The translations under genes and the position numbers were made by a program. A stretch of DNA of 48,641 bases from Emmonsiellopsis sp. PD_33. Its lineage: Eukaryota; Ascomycota; Eurotiomycetes; Onygenales; Ajellomycetaceae. Where the stretch lies: assembly GCA_032988165.1 (NCBI GenBank), contig JANTQF010000264.1, positions 1-48,641 on the forward strand, in the 5' to 3' direction. The notes under the pieces were generated by a model. It was given only the letters and a program-made list of their open reading frames with translations, did not search any database and had not been told where the DNA came from. Shown here in pieces: positions 10,974-22,995 of this stretch. The first letter of the stretch is position 1; each line of letters begins with the position of its first letter.

Positions 10974-12716
10974 TATGGTTTCATTAGTGTATATTATATG
11001 GATCTCTACTGGGTAAACCATGTATTTTTAAGTATTAATTTATATTAGTATATTATATAAAAATCTAACTCAGGATTAACACCTCAGTGCTCTCAGTACT
11101 TATAATACTTATAGTGGAGATCTTATGGAATTCATCCCAGCATTGTATTTTCAAACATAAAGAGATGTTTTTACATGCAGAACAACCATAAAGTGTTCAG
11201 CTAGCTTGTATATTTTTCTGTGGAGATATCTTCTTTTTGTATTGACATCAGATGCAGCTTCAGCAGTTCAGTAGGGAAATCTATTGGTAGTTAATATCAG
11301 AATTTAATTGTTCTATTAGGAGGTTCAAATTATCATAGATCTCTACTAGTAGTATAAAATTAAATAGCTGCTGATAAAGCTTCTCACAGAATGCTAACTA
11401 ATTTGAGAGTGGTTCACCTCTCTGCTTTCTATATAGGTAGTAGATTTAATAGGCATTGATAATTGTAGCATTAATTAGCCAGTAGAAAATAGGCAGCCAG
11501 TTCTGATAAGTAATGTGATGTGTAGTATATACTATTTAGTACTAATTTGCTAGGTCCACCTCATTCATATAGTGATTATAATCATCTATAAAGACTGGAA
11601 TCTTCAGGTCTCTCTATGGATTTACACTAAATACTCATCTAACTACCCTTGCATTGGTAGATGTCTCTACTGGGTGTTTCCAAGTTCAAAGGACATAACT
11701 ATCTGGTTGATGAACTGTAGACAGTGCAAGAATCATATTATTATCTTATCAGGTAAGATAGAGAACATCTTCTTATCTGAGAGTAAACAAGGAATCTCAA
11801 TTGATATCTCTAATGTGATCACAGAGCTTTATAAGAATAAATGAAGCTTGCTCTGGATGAGTAGTTCTACAGGCACTAAACCTCATTTTTTGTAGTTCTC
11901 AGAAGAGAGGAATAGATATAAAGTAATTATTCATATAAATTATATATAGAGCTACTAAAAATTTAGTTGGTATTTCTATTGTGGTAGAATCAGACATTAT
12001 GGAAGATGTAGTAGTAGAAGGTGTAGTAGGCAGAGTAGATATAGTAGTAGGTATAGTATTTAAATTAGTTAGAGCTTCAGTGGGGGGTAAAGATTGTTTC
12101 AGCTCTATCTCATTACTAATTGATTGAATGGTGCTGGATAAATCATTCTCTGGCTTCAGCTAAGTTGGCTGAGAAAGAGAGTTAATTAGATGTAACACTA
12201 TAGATGCTATTTTTATAAGTAAAGGGAATTAAAATATAGGCATTATACCCTGGTAATAACTGAACTAAGAGAATGAATAGATATAGCTGTGTTCTACTAG
12301 AATAAATATCTTATAATCCTGAGGAATTAATTTATTAGGCATCTTGTATGTATGTTGACTCTGCCTAAAATACTTAATCATTATCTTATTAATTAACATC
12401 TGGGAACCTAATGTGTAGTATTTTTAGCATGCTGTAGAGAATTTACTAGTGAGTAGCTCTACTTTATATTACTAGTTATCATACTAACTGGGTTGTCAAG
12501 CTTTATGGGGATTAAATATATGAATGTACTGTTTAAGCTGTTCAAACTATACATATATCATATAGAATCATATAGAATGAATAGGGCCTTTCTTCAAGTC
12601 ATTCTACTAGTATAGATCAGTGTAACTGGTTTTATAAGTTCTCATATAGATAAGCATGCTGATAAATAGCTTGATCTCAGCTGAGTAAGTTTTCTTTCAT
12701 TATTGAGGACAGATAG

Positions 12717-12970
12717 TGTGAAGGACTATACCCTTATACTCTATATCTATAGCTCACTCAAACTTTGCCTGATCTCTAACTGCTTAATCAGATACCTTCA
12801 ACTAGGCCTTCATATGAATGTTTATTTGCTCCAACCTCATATAATTTCCTTCTATTTATATCACATAATCTTATAATTTCTTTTTCTTTTTCCTTCTTTT
12901 CTCTAGTAATTACAATCTTAATTCTAATGTATAACTTATATAATCTACTTATCAGAGCATACCTGTTATA
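12717..12970 (+). repeat. 5' LTR
   Basis: 254 bp, starting TGTGAAG and ending TGTTATA. It is the same length as the 3' LTR with no indel. All the many differences I could align are transitions. The expected terminal CA is TA here, itself a C-to-T change. Confidence 0.9.
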
Positions 12971-14099
12971 TTTTGTAATTACTTGCTTGATCTCTTCTTA
13001 GAGATCCTCATTATATTCACCCTCTAAATATAATTTGCATGTATAGTAGATTCTTCTGAATGTGACTTACATATACAGTAAACTCTTCTGAAATCTGAAA
13101 TACAACTTACTCAGCTCAGCTTCATCAGATAATGTGTTAGTGAAAGGCTCTAAAGCCCTAATAGTCTATATTGATATCTCATAAGATTTTCCTCTGAACT
13201 TTCTAAATCCTCTGAACTTTCTAAATTCTCCAAACTCTCTAAATCTGAATAATCTTTTAAATCTATTATAAATATGAACTCTTTATGTGAAGATAGTATC
13301 TATTCTCAGGGCTCTAATACTAAATTCTGAAACTTTATCTAATAGCTTATAAATAAGATTAATCTCATTACTGAATAAAATTATATACTCATACTGACTT
13401 TAGCTTCTATTCTAATTCCTACTTATTTAATTACTTCTTTTGAGGACTTCCTGAGACATTCAAAAGAAAGACTTATCACTCTTAAGAAATTTATGAGTAA
13501 ATAAGTCTCTAAATATCCTGCCTGGCACCTCAGTATAGAGATTAAAATTGCTTTGGATGGCCTTACAATTAGATCTCCTGCTGATTAGACCTGATATATC
13601 TATATTTAATTCTCTAACACTATCATTATCTGATTCTACCCTTAAATGAAGGTTAATATCAAACTCATTTTTATAATCTCTGATGTTATTTTTAATCAGC
13701 TTGACATTCTTTTCTTTAACTCTTTAATAATCTAGAAGGCTCTGACCTAGCTGCACAGTATTTATTAGAAAACTAATCTACTCTCTATCTTTCTTCTGAG
13801 ATTCAATCAGAAGATTCTGAAAGCTAATAGCCAGCTATAAAATGACACTATTAAGAAGGTTCTACTCAAAAAGACCATCAAGTTTGAACTTCTATAGTAG
13901 ACTGTCACCTTCATTAAATCCTCTATATACCTTAAATATTATATGAAGCTCCACAGCATAGAAAATAACCTATCTGAGATTAAGGCTATTCAGAGCTAAA
14001 TCTATGGTAGTATCTCTACTACCTCTAGAGAGGCCTTTCTTAAGATCTCTCTACTGAAGGATCTGAATGCTATGAACTAGATGCTTATAGAGCTTACTC

Positions 14100-17000
14100 A
14101 TATAAATACATTTTATATTCTAAATATAACTACTACTATTATTATTAACTGCCACACCTGAGATATCTGCATTAATTGTGATAAATCTGGATATAAAGCT
14201 ACTAACTGCTGTAAAACCCATGTTCTCCTAAAACTATCTATATGGTTTATAAATATACAAACTAAGCCTGAAGAGAAGGAAGACTTTAAAGATGCTAAGT
14301 CAGACTTAAGAAAAGACTAGCTTCTGTGTAAAATCACAAGTAGAAGCTTTCAGAGTTAGATAGAAAGACCTTTAAGAAGAAAATAACTATTCTGATGATT
14401 TTTATATCTATTATAGTTAATCATTCTTTTAATATGAATGCTATGATGAACAGTGGTTACTATTACTATTCAATAATTTACTCTTATATGATTAACTATT
14501 ATAACCTCCTGTGTATCCCAATTAACCCCTAAAAGATTGAAGGTGTTAATGGTGATACAGGTAGCTTTATATGAAATATAGTAAAGCTTGATGTTGATAT
14601 TAGTAAATTTCTCTGAGAAAATATCTATATATATAAAATTGAGAATTTTCTGTATGACTTCATACTAGGCCTATTATAGCTATCTGAATATCAAGCCCTT
14701 ATTAATGCTTGCAACTGATGTGTTGTATTTTCTGAAGGTATTTATATCTCTAAAAAAGATATTCATAAGACTACTAATCTTCACTAAATCTCTACTAATA
14801 TCTATAACCTCCTCTGAAGCTACAATTAGAAATTCAAGTCCTGACTCCCTGTTGAAATTTTCACTGCTAGTATGACTAATATAGAGAAGGCTCTCTTATA
14901 ACTTTCTAAGAAGTTAAAGACTAATCTCATGACAGTTCTTCCTCTATAATATTATAAATTTCTTAATATTTTTAACTATAAGATCACTGAGAAGCTTTTA
15001 TTATTCTACAGTGTACATAATCATCATATTGAATTTGAGAAGATAGATGGTAAAGACTCTCAGCTATCCTAAAAATCACTATATAATATATTATGTGATA
15101 AATTACTTGTACTTCATAAGACCTTTAATGACCTTCTGAATAAAGATTTCATCTGAGTTAGCAATTTACCTGCAGATGCATCTATACTCTTCATGAAAAA
15201 GCTAGGTAGAGATCTCTAATTCTATATTAATTATTAGAGTTTTAATTATCTTATCTGAAAAGATCATTATTTGCTACTATTAATTAATAAGACTCTTAAA
15301 TAAATTAGTCAAGCTAAGTAGTTTATAAAGCTAGATGTTATTTCTGTGTTCTATAAGATCTGAATTGCAGAAGGAGATGAATGGCTAACTACCTTTTATA
15401 TGAGATATAATTTATTTAAATGGATAATTACTCTCTTTAGCCTCATAAATGCCCTGAGTACCTTCCAGAAATACATTAACTAGGTCTTATAAGACTATTT
15501 AGATGAATTTACTTCTACTTACCTTAATAACATCCTCATCTTTACTGATGGATTCTATAAGTAGTATTAAAAGTACATCTGAAAAGTCCTTATTTATCTC
15601 TATAAATACAGTCTTCCAATTAATATTAATAAATCTATCTTTAAAGTTCAAAAGATGACCTACCTCAGCTTCATCATAGAGGCAGGGAAGGAAGTCTGTA
15701 TGGACCCTAAGAAGATTACTACTATCCTTAAATAGGAGGCCTCTATAATTATAAAAGATGTATGAGACTTTCTAGAATTTGCAAATTTCTACTGATACTT
15801 CATTTGAGATTTTTCTGATATTATCTAACTACTAATTGATCTCACATGTAAAGACTAGCAGTTTTAATAGTCTAAGGAAATAGATAAGGCATTTACATAC
15901 CTTAAGTAGATATTTATCTTTACTCTGATGCTCATCACATTTAACTCTAACTGTCTGATGGTAGTTAAAACAGACTCTTCTGATTATATTATAAGTAATA
16001 CTCTTATATAATGGGATGATGAAGGTATCCTATAATTCTATGTATTTATATTTAAAAAGCTTAGTCCTACTGAAGCTAACTATGAGATTTATATCAAAGA
16101 ACTTCTTATTATTATCTGATGTCTAGAGGAATGAGACTCTGAACTCTGTAGTATGAAAGACTTTAAAATTATTATAAATTATAAGAATCTCTAATATTTC
16201 ATAATGATCTATAAACTCTCTAAATACTAAATATACTGAGCTAAATTTCTTAGCTACTTCCATTTTATAATTTATTACTACTCTGGCACAGAGAACTTCA
16301 TAGCTGACATCCTCTTCTAATGTGAATAGAATATACTTTCTAAAGACTCTAATGCCTGCTAAGTAAACTATAAATAGAGACTACTAGATCTATAGATTCT
16401 CAAAGAATCTAAAGTAATACTACATGAAGTAATATATGTTTTATTTATTATCTTACTAATTATAACTACCTTATCTCTACTTCAGGGACTCTGAGACACT
16501 GCTGCTGCTTCTAATGAATGTCTTCAGATAATGACTTAAATTATTTAAGATAAAGCTTATTATTTTCTGTCTGAACTTCAAGTCTATATTGATATTACTA
16601 AATGCTCTGTAGACTCTAACTCCTAATTATACTTCTAGAGAAGATAGTAGATTTCTAATTCAGAATCATTATACATCTAAATTATATAAAAAACTCATGA
16701 TTCTCTGATGACTGACTATCTGAGCTATAAAGTACTCTACTGAATTTTATCCTAAGATTTCTACTAATTTAATATATTTTAGAGCATCTAATAGTTCATT
16801 TAGAACTATAATATCTACTAATTTATTATTATCTGGTGAGACTACTATTAAGATCTACTTAAATCTCTTCTAATCTCTAAATGTGTCTGGCATGATATTA
16901 TCATTAATTTTGCAGTAGATCTCCTTATGAGTAATGACTACAAGAATATTCTTATTATTATTAACTGTCTCAGTAAAGGTGTTATTCTTAAACCCTGTGT

Positions 17001-18021
17001 GAAGATGAATATGCCTGCAGTAGCTAAAGTCTTTCTCTAAAGTTTATTTTATTATTAGTATAGTCTATCCTATATAATTGTTTTGAACTATAAAACCCAG
17101 TTTATTGAAGCTATCTAAATTTAAATCTATTAGCTCCTTAAGATCTTCTGACACCTCTTAACTATCTATCACTTTGAAATTAATGATAGTACTAAATGTA
17201 TGATTCAGATAATTAAGAACTACCTCTAAAAGTTCTATTTATATACTTAGAATGACTGAAATGAACTCCTTCTATACACTAAACTTACAATTAATAGCTA
17301 TAATGTTATTAGCACTAGTATCAGCTTGTTTTTCCTTTTATATAATTATAATTTTAAAATTCTTAATCTTACTAAATTATCTGAATTTTCTACTTCATCC
17401 TACAGTCTAATCTAAATTGCAGACATCATCATCTTGAAACTCTAGTAAGCCTATGAATAAGCTGAATTCTCTATGACTAGTGCCTAGTAAAATTAATAGG
17501 ACTATGTGAATGCCTACTAAAATCCTACTAAATACTATGAGATGAATAATAAGGTCTAGCTAGATCTCTAAAATATTATAACTAATTGCCCATCTCACAC
17601 ACTTAATTATTAATATACTAAGTATACTATTATTAAAGTTCTAAAAAATTATAACTACTATCTTAATATACTATTTAAGATCTACAATATATTTCATACA
17701 AACCTGCTCTGCAAGACCTCTATTAACCTATTCTCCTCATAAGAGATTACTAACTGGCATCCACCTGATATCATTAGGAAAGATAATGAGGTAGAATATA
17801 AGATTGAAGTCATTTTTAACTACTATTACTATAGATAAGGATTCTAGTATCTAGTAAAGTAACTTAAATATAAGGTCTCTTCATGAGAACTAACCTCTAC
17901 CCTGCAGGACACTATTATACTTGCCTATTATAAAGAATTACATCTATCTGATGAGACTCTATCTATACTATACTGTGCTCAATTCTCTAAATCCTCCTGC
18001 CTGCCCTCTAAAACTGAATAA
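14100..18021 (+). pseudogene. gag-pol of the Gypsy element, broken
   Basis: The identifiable part starts at the Gag zinc knuckle (14168-14209), where CX2CX4HX4C has its His replaced by Tyr. The pol frame then runs in one register: protease near 14440-14530 with the active-site Asp codon now Asn (14449-14451); reverse transcriptase about 15110-15800 with the YxDD box reading YLNN (15520-15531); RNase H about 15960-16320; integrase core about 16490-17500; and a chromodomain about 17790-17960 around the readable FQYLVK-like segment. It ends with TAA at 18019-18021. Dozens of stops interrupt it. Gag lies in another frame from pol. The C-terminal chromodomain places it among chromodomain-bearing Gypsy elements. 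Confidence 0.88.
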
Positions 18022-18031
18022 GAGGGGATGA
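18017..18031 (+). other. Polypurine tract
   Basis: AATAAGAGGGGATGA sits immediately upstream of the 3' LTR, where plus-strand DNA synthesis is primed in LTR retrotransposons. It confirms the plus orientation. Confidence 0.75.
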
Positions 18032-18285
18032 TGTGAAGAGCTACACTCTTATACTTTATATTTATAGCTTATCTGAACTTTATCTAATCTCTAACTGCTC
18101 AATTAGATGCTTCTAATCAGGCTTTTATATAAATATTTATTCACTCTGACCTCACATAATTCCCTTCTATTTATATTGCATAATCTTGTAATTTCTTTTC
18201 CTTTTTCCTTTCTTTCTCTAGTAATTATAATTTTGATTCTAGTATATAGTTCACATAATCTGCTTATCAGAGCACATCTATTACA
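18032..18285 (+). repeat. 3' LTR
   Basis: 254 bp, starting TGTGAAG and ending TTACA, the direct partner of 12717-12970. Confidence 0.9.
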
Positions 18286-18984
18286 AATAAATGAATTTAA
18301 ACATTCATTTTCTTCTGTAAATGCAGTGGTTTGACCATCATTCAACTCTAATGTTTCTAATAATAAAGGTTCTAATGATAGAAGTTCTTCATCTTCATTG
18401 TTAGGATCTGCTTCTGAAAGCTCTGAAGCTTTATTATTAGTATCTCCATTATCTCTCTTCAGTTTTGTATAGATATTTATGGAATTGCTGATGATTTTAA
18501 AGTATTTCTCTGGGAAAAACAGTGTAAATAGGGCATACAGATCTTTGGGGTCAATATCAGGTGATAGATGAATTGCTGGCTTGTGTGTAGTTTGGTGGAG
18601 AGAAGTGAAATCTTCTACTGATGGAATCTTATGGATGATCTGGGACACCCTTTACTTTCATTTTGTGCCTGTTTTTTGCTTATCTAGACAATTGATTGGT
18701 TAGCAGCTGCATTCCTTTTAATTTGAATGGGGAAATACTGTTGGAATCCATGGTTTTCTCCATATATTAACCTTGTATGTTGCATTGAATGTGGATGTTT
18801 GGACCAAGGGTGGATTTCTCATGAGGCCTCTGGTGCAGCCCAGCAGCATGTTCTATGGTTACTCAGCAAGAAATGTGAATCAGTGGGTCATAGTGGCCAA
18901 TAATCTGCCATATAATTTTATATGTAATTCTATTGGTTTAAATGGCATGCTGGTCCCTTTTTCCATACCACTAACCATACTGTG

Positions 18985-19015
18985 CTAAAATGGACAGAAA
19001 AAATGGATGAGGGGA
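18985..19015 (-). repeat. piggyBac right inverted repeat
   Basis: Exact 31-bp inverted partner of 10943-10973, lying upstream (5') of the transposase gene. Confidence 0.92.
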
Positions 19016-19312
19016 TAGCAATCTGCCATCTGCAGAATGCATGAACAAGAGAATGGAAAGAGCCAAAAATGGATCCAAAAAGGAAGACAAAAACGACACA
19101 GGCTGCGTAACTTCGTTAATATAAGTATGCAAAAAACAAGCGGATACAGCAATGAATAGATGAAGAAAAGGGGTAGGTTTGAAAGTGAAATATATAAAAT
19201 GAAAAAGGAGAATGGACAAGAAAAGGGGAAACAACAAAAATCCAACGCGAAACGATGTGGTATCAGGATATCACAAAAACACACAAAGCAATAGATGGTA
19301 TCTCAATAGTCA

Positions 19313-22300
19313 TCACCGTCCCGCGCCCACAGTTAACGCCATTAACCAATCTTGCAACTCCTTCATCTGTTCGGCTCCCGTACACTCGACCTGACCGCCT
19401 TCCGGGTTTTCCTTCAGCAAAACCGCGACATATTCACTATCGCCTCCATGAGCGCCGACAGTAACCCAGACGAATTTACCTCCGGAGGGACTCATCCAAG
19501 ATTTTTCCTGGGCACCATCCCAGAAGATTTCGCCGCGGTATCCTCGTTTGGATGTTAGCCCATCAGCGAGAGATCCATCGGATAGGGCATTTCCAGTGGT
19601 GGAATATGGTTTTTCAAGCACCACTCTTGCACCCAATCTTTTATGTGCTAGCCAACTGCCTAGGACTCGTTTTGCAAAGTCGATTTTCTCGCGGAAGGCG
19701 TTGGCTTGTAGTATGTCGCAAAATCGGCTATAAGTCAGACCAGAAGGATGCACGTTGCAGCCAGAGAGCGCGGCTAAATATGTGCCGATGTTTTCAGATA
19801 TGACAGCTCGAGTGTCAAATCCAGCTGGATGCATTTTGCCTCTAGTGGCCAAATACCGTGCGGCAGAAGGAGAAAGATGATAGAAATCGGCCTGGCAAGA
19901 GCGCAGATCAGATGAAAGCTGAGATGTGTTCGATGAAAGTGAAATGACAAGTTTGGTATGGTCGGGGAAATTGAACTGTGATAGGTGCGTTAGTTAAGGC
20001 AAATAAGAGAAAGTCACAAGGTTGAGCGAACCTGGAATGCGCCATCTCCAAATCCCCAAATGCCCACGTTTCCTAACCGTTGATAAAACTTTATATACTG
20101 CCGTACTCCACCAGGAGTGTGATCGTCGCGCCCATCATCAACAGGATAGTCATCATCAGCATGCCTTCCCAGAGCACCGATCATATATTTGCCAAATTGG
20201 TCGACCAACTTGATTCGTTTCACTTTCTCGGCTTCGCATCTTGCCGATTCAACGCCCGCATCTAGTCGGACTTTTACACCCGGTCCACCGGACCCGTGGT
20301 TTTTCAGCTCAAAAGCCTCCGGCTGGACAAGAACCCTTTTCGTACCACCCCCGTACCGAGAACTAGCATCAGTATCAATATTCTCGTAAAACTCAACTGG
20401 TTGTCCATTTCTAGGCACAAGTTGATTGGCCTCGGAGTAAGCATGGCGAGGATTCTCCTTGGCGTAAGCTTTCCGGCGAATATGTCTTTCTCCGTCCCTA
20501 ACGACTACACAGCTGGCGGGCCGGCCATGTTCTGCCTTGAAAATACAGCCGACACTACCATCATCTAAAACGTACCCAATCCCATATCTATTGGTGTAGT
20601 CAACCCATTTAACCACATAGGGGTGTGGATCGCGAGACACCAATTTTTGCTGGCGCTGCCACGACTTCGAAGCTGTTGACGCAGCCAGGGACTGTGATTG
20701 CTCAAAGTTTGTGAGGTAGGTGTTCACGTCACTCATAACTTCATTAACCTTCGTTCCGGGCATGAGTTCCGCATGTTCGTCGGCATGTATTAAGGGACTA
20801 AGCCCAAGTGTGGATCGTGACTTGTTGGAAGAACCGGTAGACTTGCCGTTGCTGCTGTTCGCCCTGTGAGTCCTTTCTTCCGAAGCCACGTCCCTAGCTT
20901 GGGGCGGGAGAGGTGGTGGTTGATCCCGCGGCCGCTGTCGTTCCTTTTCACGAGGCTCGACTTTGACAGCCCTTACTGACATGCCCCTAACTGATTCATA
21001 CATTTCTTTCCTGAGAGCCTCCTTGTCAACTTCTTCAATTGTCTCCGGGACGGGTGGGTTCCGTTCTTTGGTTAAAGCTGCTATTTGCTGTCTTGATTGT
21101 GACCTGGTTTTTCCAATAGTGAGATTATTGGGGGCAGACGCCGATTTTGTCATGGATGAAACGGCCGGCACATTTCTTTCTCGGACTGACCCCGAATATC
21201 CCGAGGCTATCCGACGTGCACGAATTGGCCGCTCGCTCAAAAGTCGCTGTGGAGGATTGCCTTCTGTTATCATATCCATGGCTGGCATCTGCCCAATATC
21301 ATCTGGTGGATTCCGAGTCGAGGACGGGTTTCGCGTTGGCTGTCGCTGCGGGACAGCTTGCTGCCTAAGTTGGGCAGCATGGCTCTGGGGTTGAGACTCC
21401 TTACGCCGGATTTGAGCCGCCAAAGCAGTTTGTGTTCGAGCAACAGTAGCTGCTTGGAGCTTAAGTGATGCGCTACGCGTTCTAGGAAGCGAGTCATCAT
21501 CGCCTATTGTTGGGGGTTCGGAGTTGGGGTCACTATGGACTTCGTCGCGGCTCCAGTCTCCATTTGGTTCTATATAGTAACCGTAAACTCGATCGTCAGG
21601 CAAGGGAACAGCGGGTTGTAATCCCCTCTCCTCTTCCGCGGCGCATTCAGCAAAGACAGACTTGGAACAACGTTTCCCTGCAGGGCGTCTCATGTGGCCG
21701 GAGGAAGTTTTTCCAACTCCACATTCGGTGTAAAATTCGTCCTTGCAAATGAGATACCTTTCCACTGGATCCCTCGTGTGAGAAATTTTTCCAACGTATT
21801 TCGAATCGTGGTCGAGACTATAGCCATGGGTCATGCGATCCCCTCGTGGGTCTTGGGCTTTCAGCCAAGTTGGGGTGGAAAAACGGGTAGATGGGTCTAG
21901 TCGGCGCGGTATACAGCCGTTGTACATGTTAAAGAAGGCATGGTCGACAATCTGGTCAGGTTCTGGCCGATTCTTCTCATCCAAATTTAAACAGGAGGTG
22001 ACCAGATGTTTTGCCTCCACCGGTATATAATTCGTGTCCTCGGACTCCTTAGGCCAGACGTAGGTAACCTTATTGATTTTCTTGTAGATTTCTTCTTGCG
22101 TCTTCGATTGAAATGGCGGGAATCCGGTAAGCAGAGCAAAACTGCGACTAGGTGTCAGTAACCACATATGATAGTAGTTCTGGAGGGCCGCTTACAAAAT
22201 TACACCCAAAGACCATATGTCAACTTGATGGTTATGTCCTCCCTTACTTTTATCCAAGACCTCTGGCGCTATGTAGTTCGGGGTTCCGCAGAGCGTCCTC

Positions 22301-22995
22301 CGCCGCTTTTCATCCTTCTCTGTGAGAATAATGGCGGCCAAACCAAAGTCTCCCACTTTAATATTCATGTTCTGGTCAAGGAACAAGTTCGCCATTTTCA
22401 AATCCCGATGCGCAATATTCCTCTTATGCATATACTTCACTGCACCACAAAGCTGGATCATGAATCTCCGCACTTCAGGCAAGCTCAGGCATTTTCTTTT
22501 CTTGACCATATCCATAACAGACCCATTCGGACAGACCTCCAAGATGACATATGTGCACTTCTCGAAGCCAAACGCACGGTGGAATCCGACGATATTTGGG
22601 TGTCGCATCTTGGAATGGATTTGTAGTTCAGTTCGGAACTATTTTTGCACAATTAGACGCCTTTCGGACAAACCGATTTTGCCATGGTAGCATACCTTTT
22701 CCAGCATCTTCTTCTGATGCATTTCCGACTTCACCACCTTCATCGCATATATCTTATCATTTCGAGCAAGCCTGCCCTCGTAACACACTGCGAAACCCCC
22801 TTTCCCCAAGAATTTGCCCGTCATGTATTCCTCGCCCCCGTCACCAGGTTCGCGAACGATCGCAGGCGGAGGTGGGGCATGGTTTTTTGAAGGGGCGGCC
22901 TTTTGAGGAGGTAAATCTTTGACGGTCGTCTTCTTCATGGGCTCGGTCTTGGGTTTCGGAAGGATGTTGGTCGATCGAGGGGACAGTGCCTCCAT
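19313..22995 (-). CDS. plkA: Polo-like kinase (PlkA/Cdc5)
   Basis: Serine/threonine kinase controlling mitotic entry, spindle function and cytokinesis. Exons on the minus strand: 22995-22696, 22638-22196, 22141-20032 and 19975-19313, total 3516 nt or 1171 residues, a normal length for filamentous fungi. The kinase domain spans about residues 55-330, with GKGGFAV near 64, AHRDLKMANL with Asp179, DFG at 197-199 and T-loop RRRTLCGTPNYIAPE with Thr215. A long basic, disordered linker follows. Polo box 1 lies near 750-830 (HPYVVKWVDYTNRYG) and polo box 2 near 920-1010 (YIKFYQRLGNVGIWGFGDGAFQFNFPDHTKLVIS read across the last intron). The three introns are 54-57 bp. I chose ATG 22995 (MEALSPRSTNIL); ATG 23019, eight codons upstream, is also in frame. 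Confidence 0.93.

Larger units (their letters stand above)
12717..18285 (+). mobile_element. Chromodomain Gypsy LTR retrotransposon, RIP-degraded
   Basis: A complete but mutated LTR element of 5569 bp nested in the piggyBac transposase. It has 254-bp direct LTRs, a polypurine tract just before the 3' LTR, and gag, protease, reverse transcriptase, RNase H, integrase and chromodomain remains in Gypsy order on the plus strand. The flanking 5-mers are GATAG (12712-12716) and AATAA (18286-18290), which differ only by G-to-A changes and so fit a mutated 5-bp target duplication. No reading frame is intact, so the copy cannot move by itself. Confidence 0.92.
11065..18648 (-). pseudogene. piggyBac transposase (DDE_Tnp_1_7), inactivated
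   Basis: Read on the minus strand in two blocks, 18648-18286 and 12711-11065, split by the retrotransposon. The first block is an open frame from ATG 18648, with DLYALFTLFFPEKYFKII typical of the piggyBac N-terminus. The second resumes in the same frame with EIKLFISMLIYM, KKGPIHSI, HTYKMPNK, IYMNNYF and FIDDYNHYMNEVDLAN, and a C-terminal Cys-rich zone with SACKNISLCLK. Many TAG, TGA and TAA codons interrupt it, mostly where Trp, Gln or Arg is expected. The first catalytic Asp is Asn (codon 12388-12390) and the second is also Asn (YMNNYF). The third Asp survives in FIDDYNHY. This enzyme is dead. Confidence 0.9.
10943..19015 (-). mobile_element. piggyBac-family DNA transposon, split by LTR element
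   Basis: Outer element bounded by a perfect 31-bp inverted repeat starting TCCCCTCATCC (10943-10973 and 18985-19015). Without the 5.57-kb nested retrotransposon and its target duplication it would be about 2.5 kb, a usual piggyBac size. The transposase reads on the minus strand, and its remains run almost to the left end. The only flanking match at the two ends is TA (10941-10942 and 19016-19017), not the TTAA usual for piggyBac. The element landed about 300 bp beyond the polo kinase stop codon. There is no CpG anywhere inside it. Confidence 0.88.

Noticed and set aside
11572..11844. 90-codon plus-strand frame inside the piggyBac element
   Set aside because: It is antisense to the clearly readable transposase remains on the minus strand.
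13000..14100. Possible additional gene between the 5' LTR and the Gag zinc knuckle
   Set aside because: This is where the rest of gag should be; it is too mutated for me to assign residues and gives no independent signal.
18773..18988. 71-codon plus-strand frame near the piggyBac right end
   Set aside because: It overlaps the inverted repeat and has no domain; it is terminal transposon sequence upstream of the transposase.
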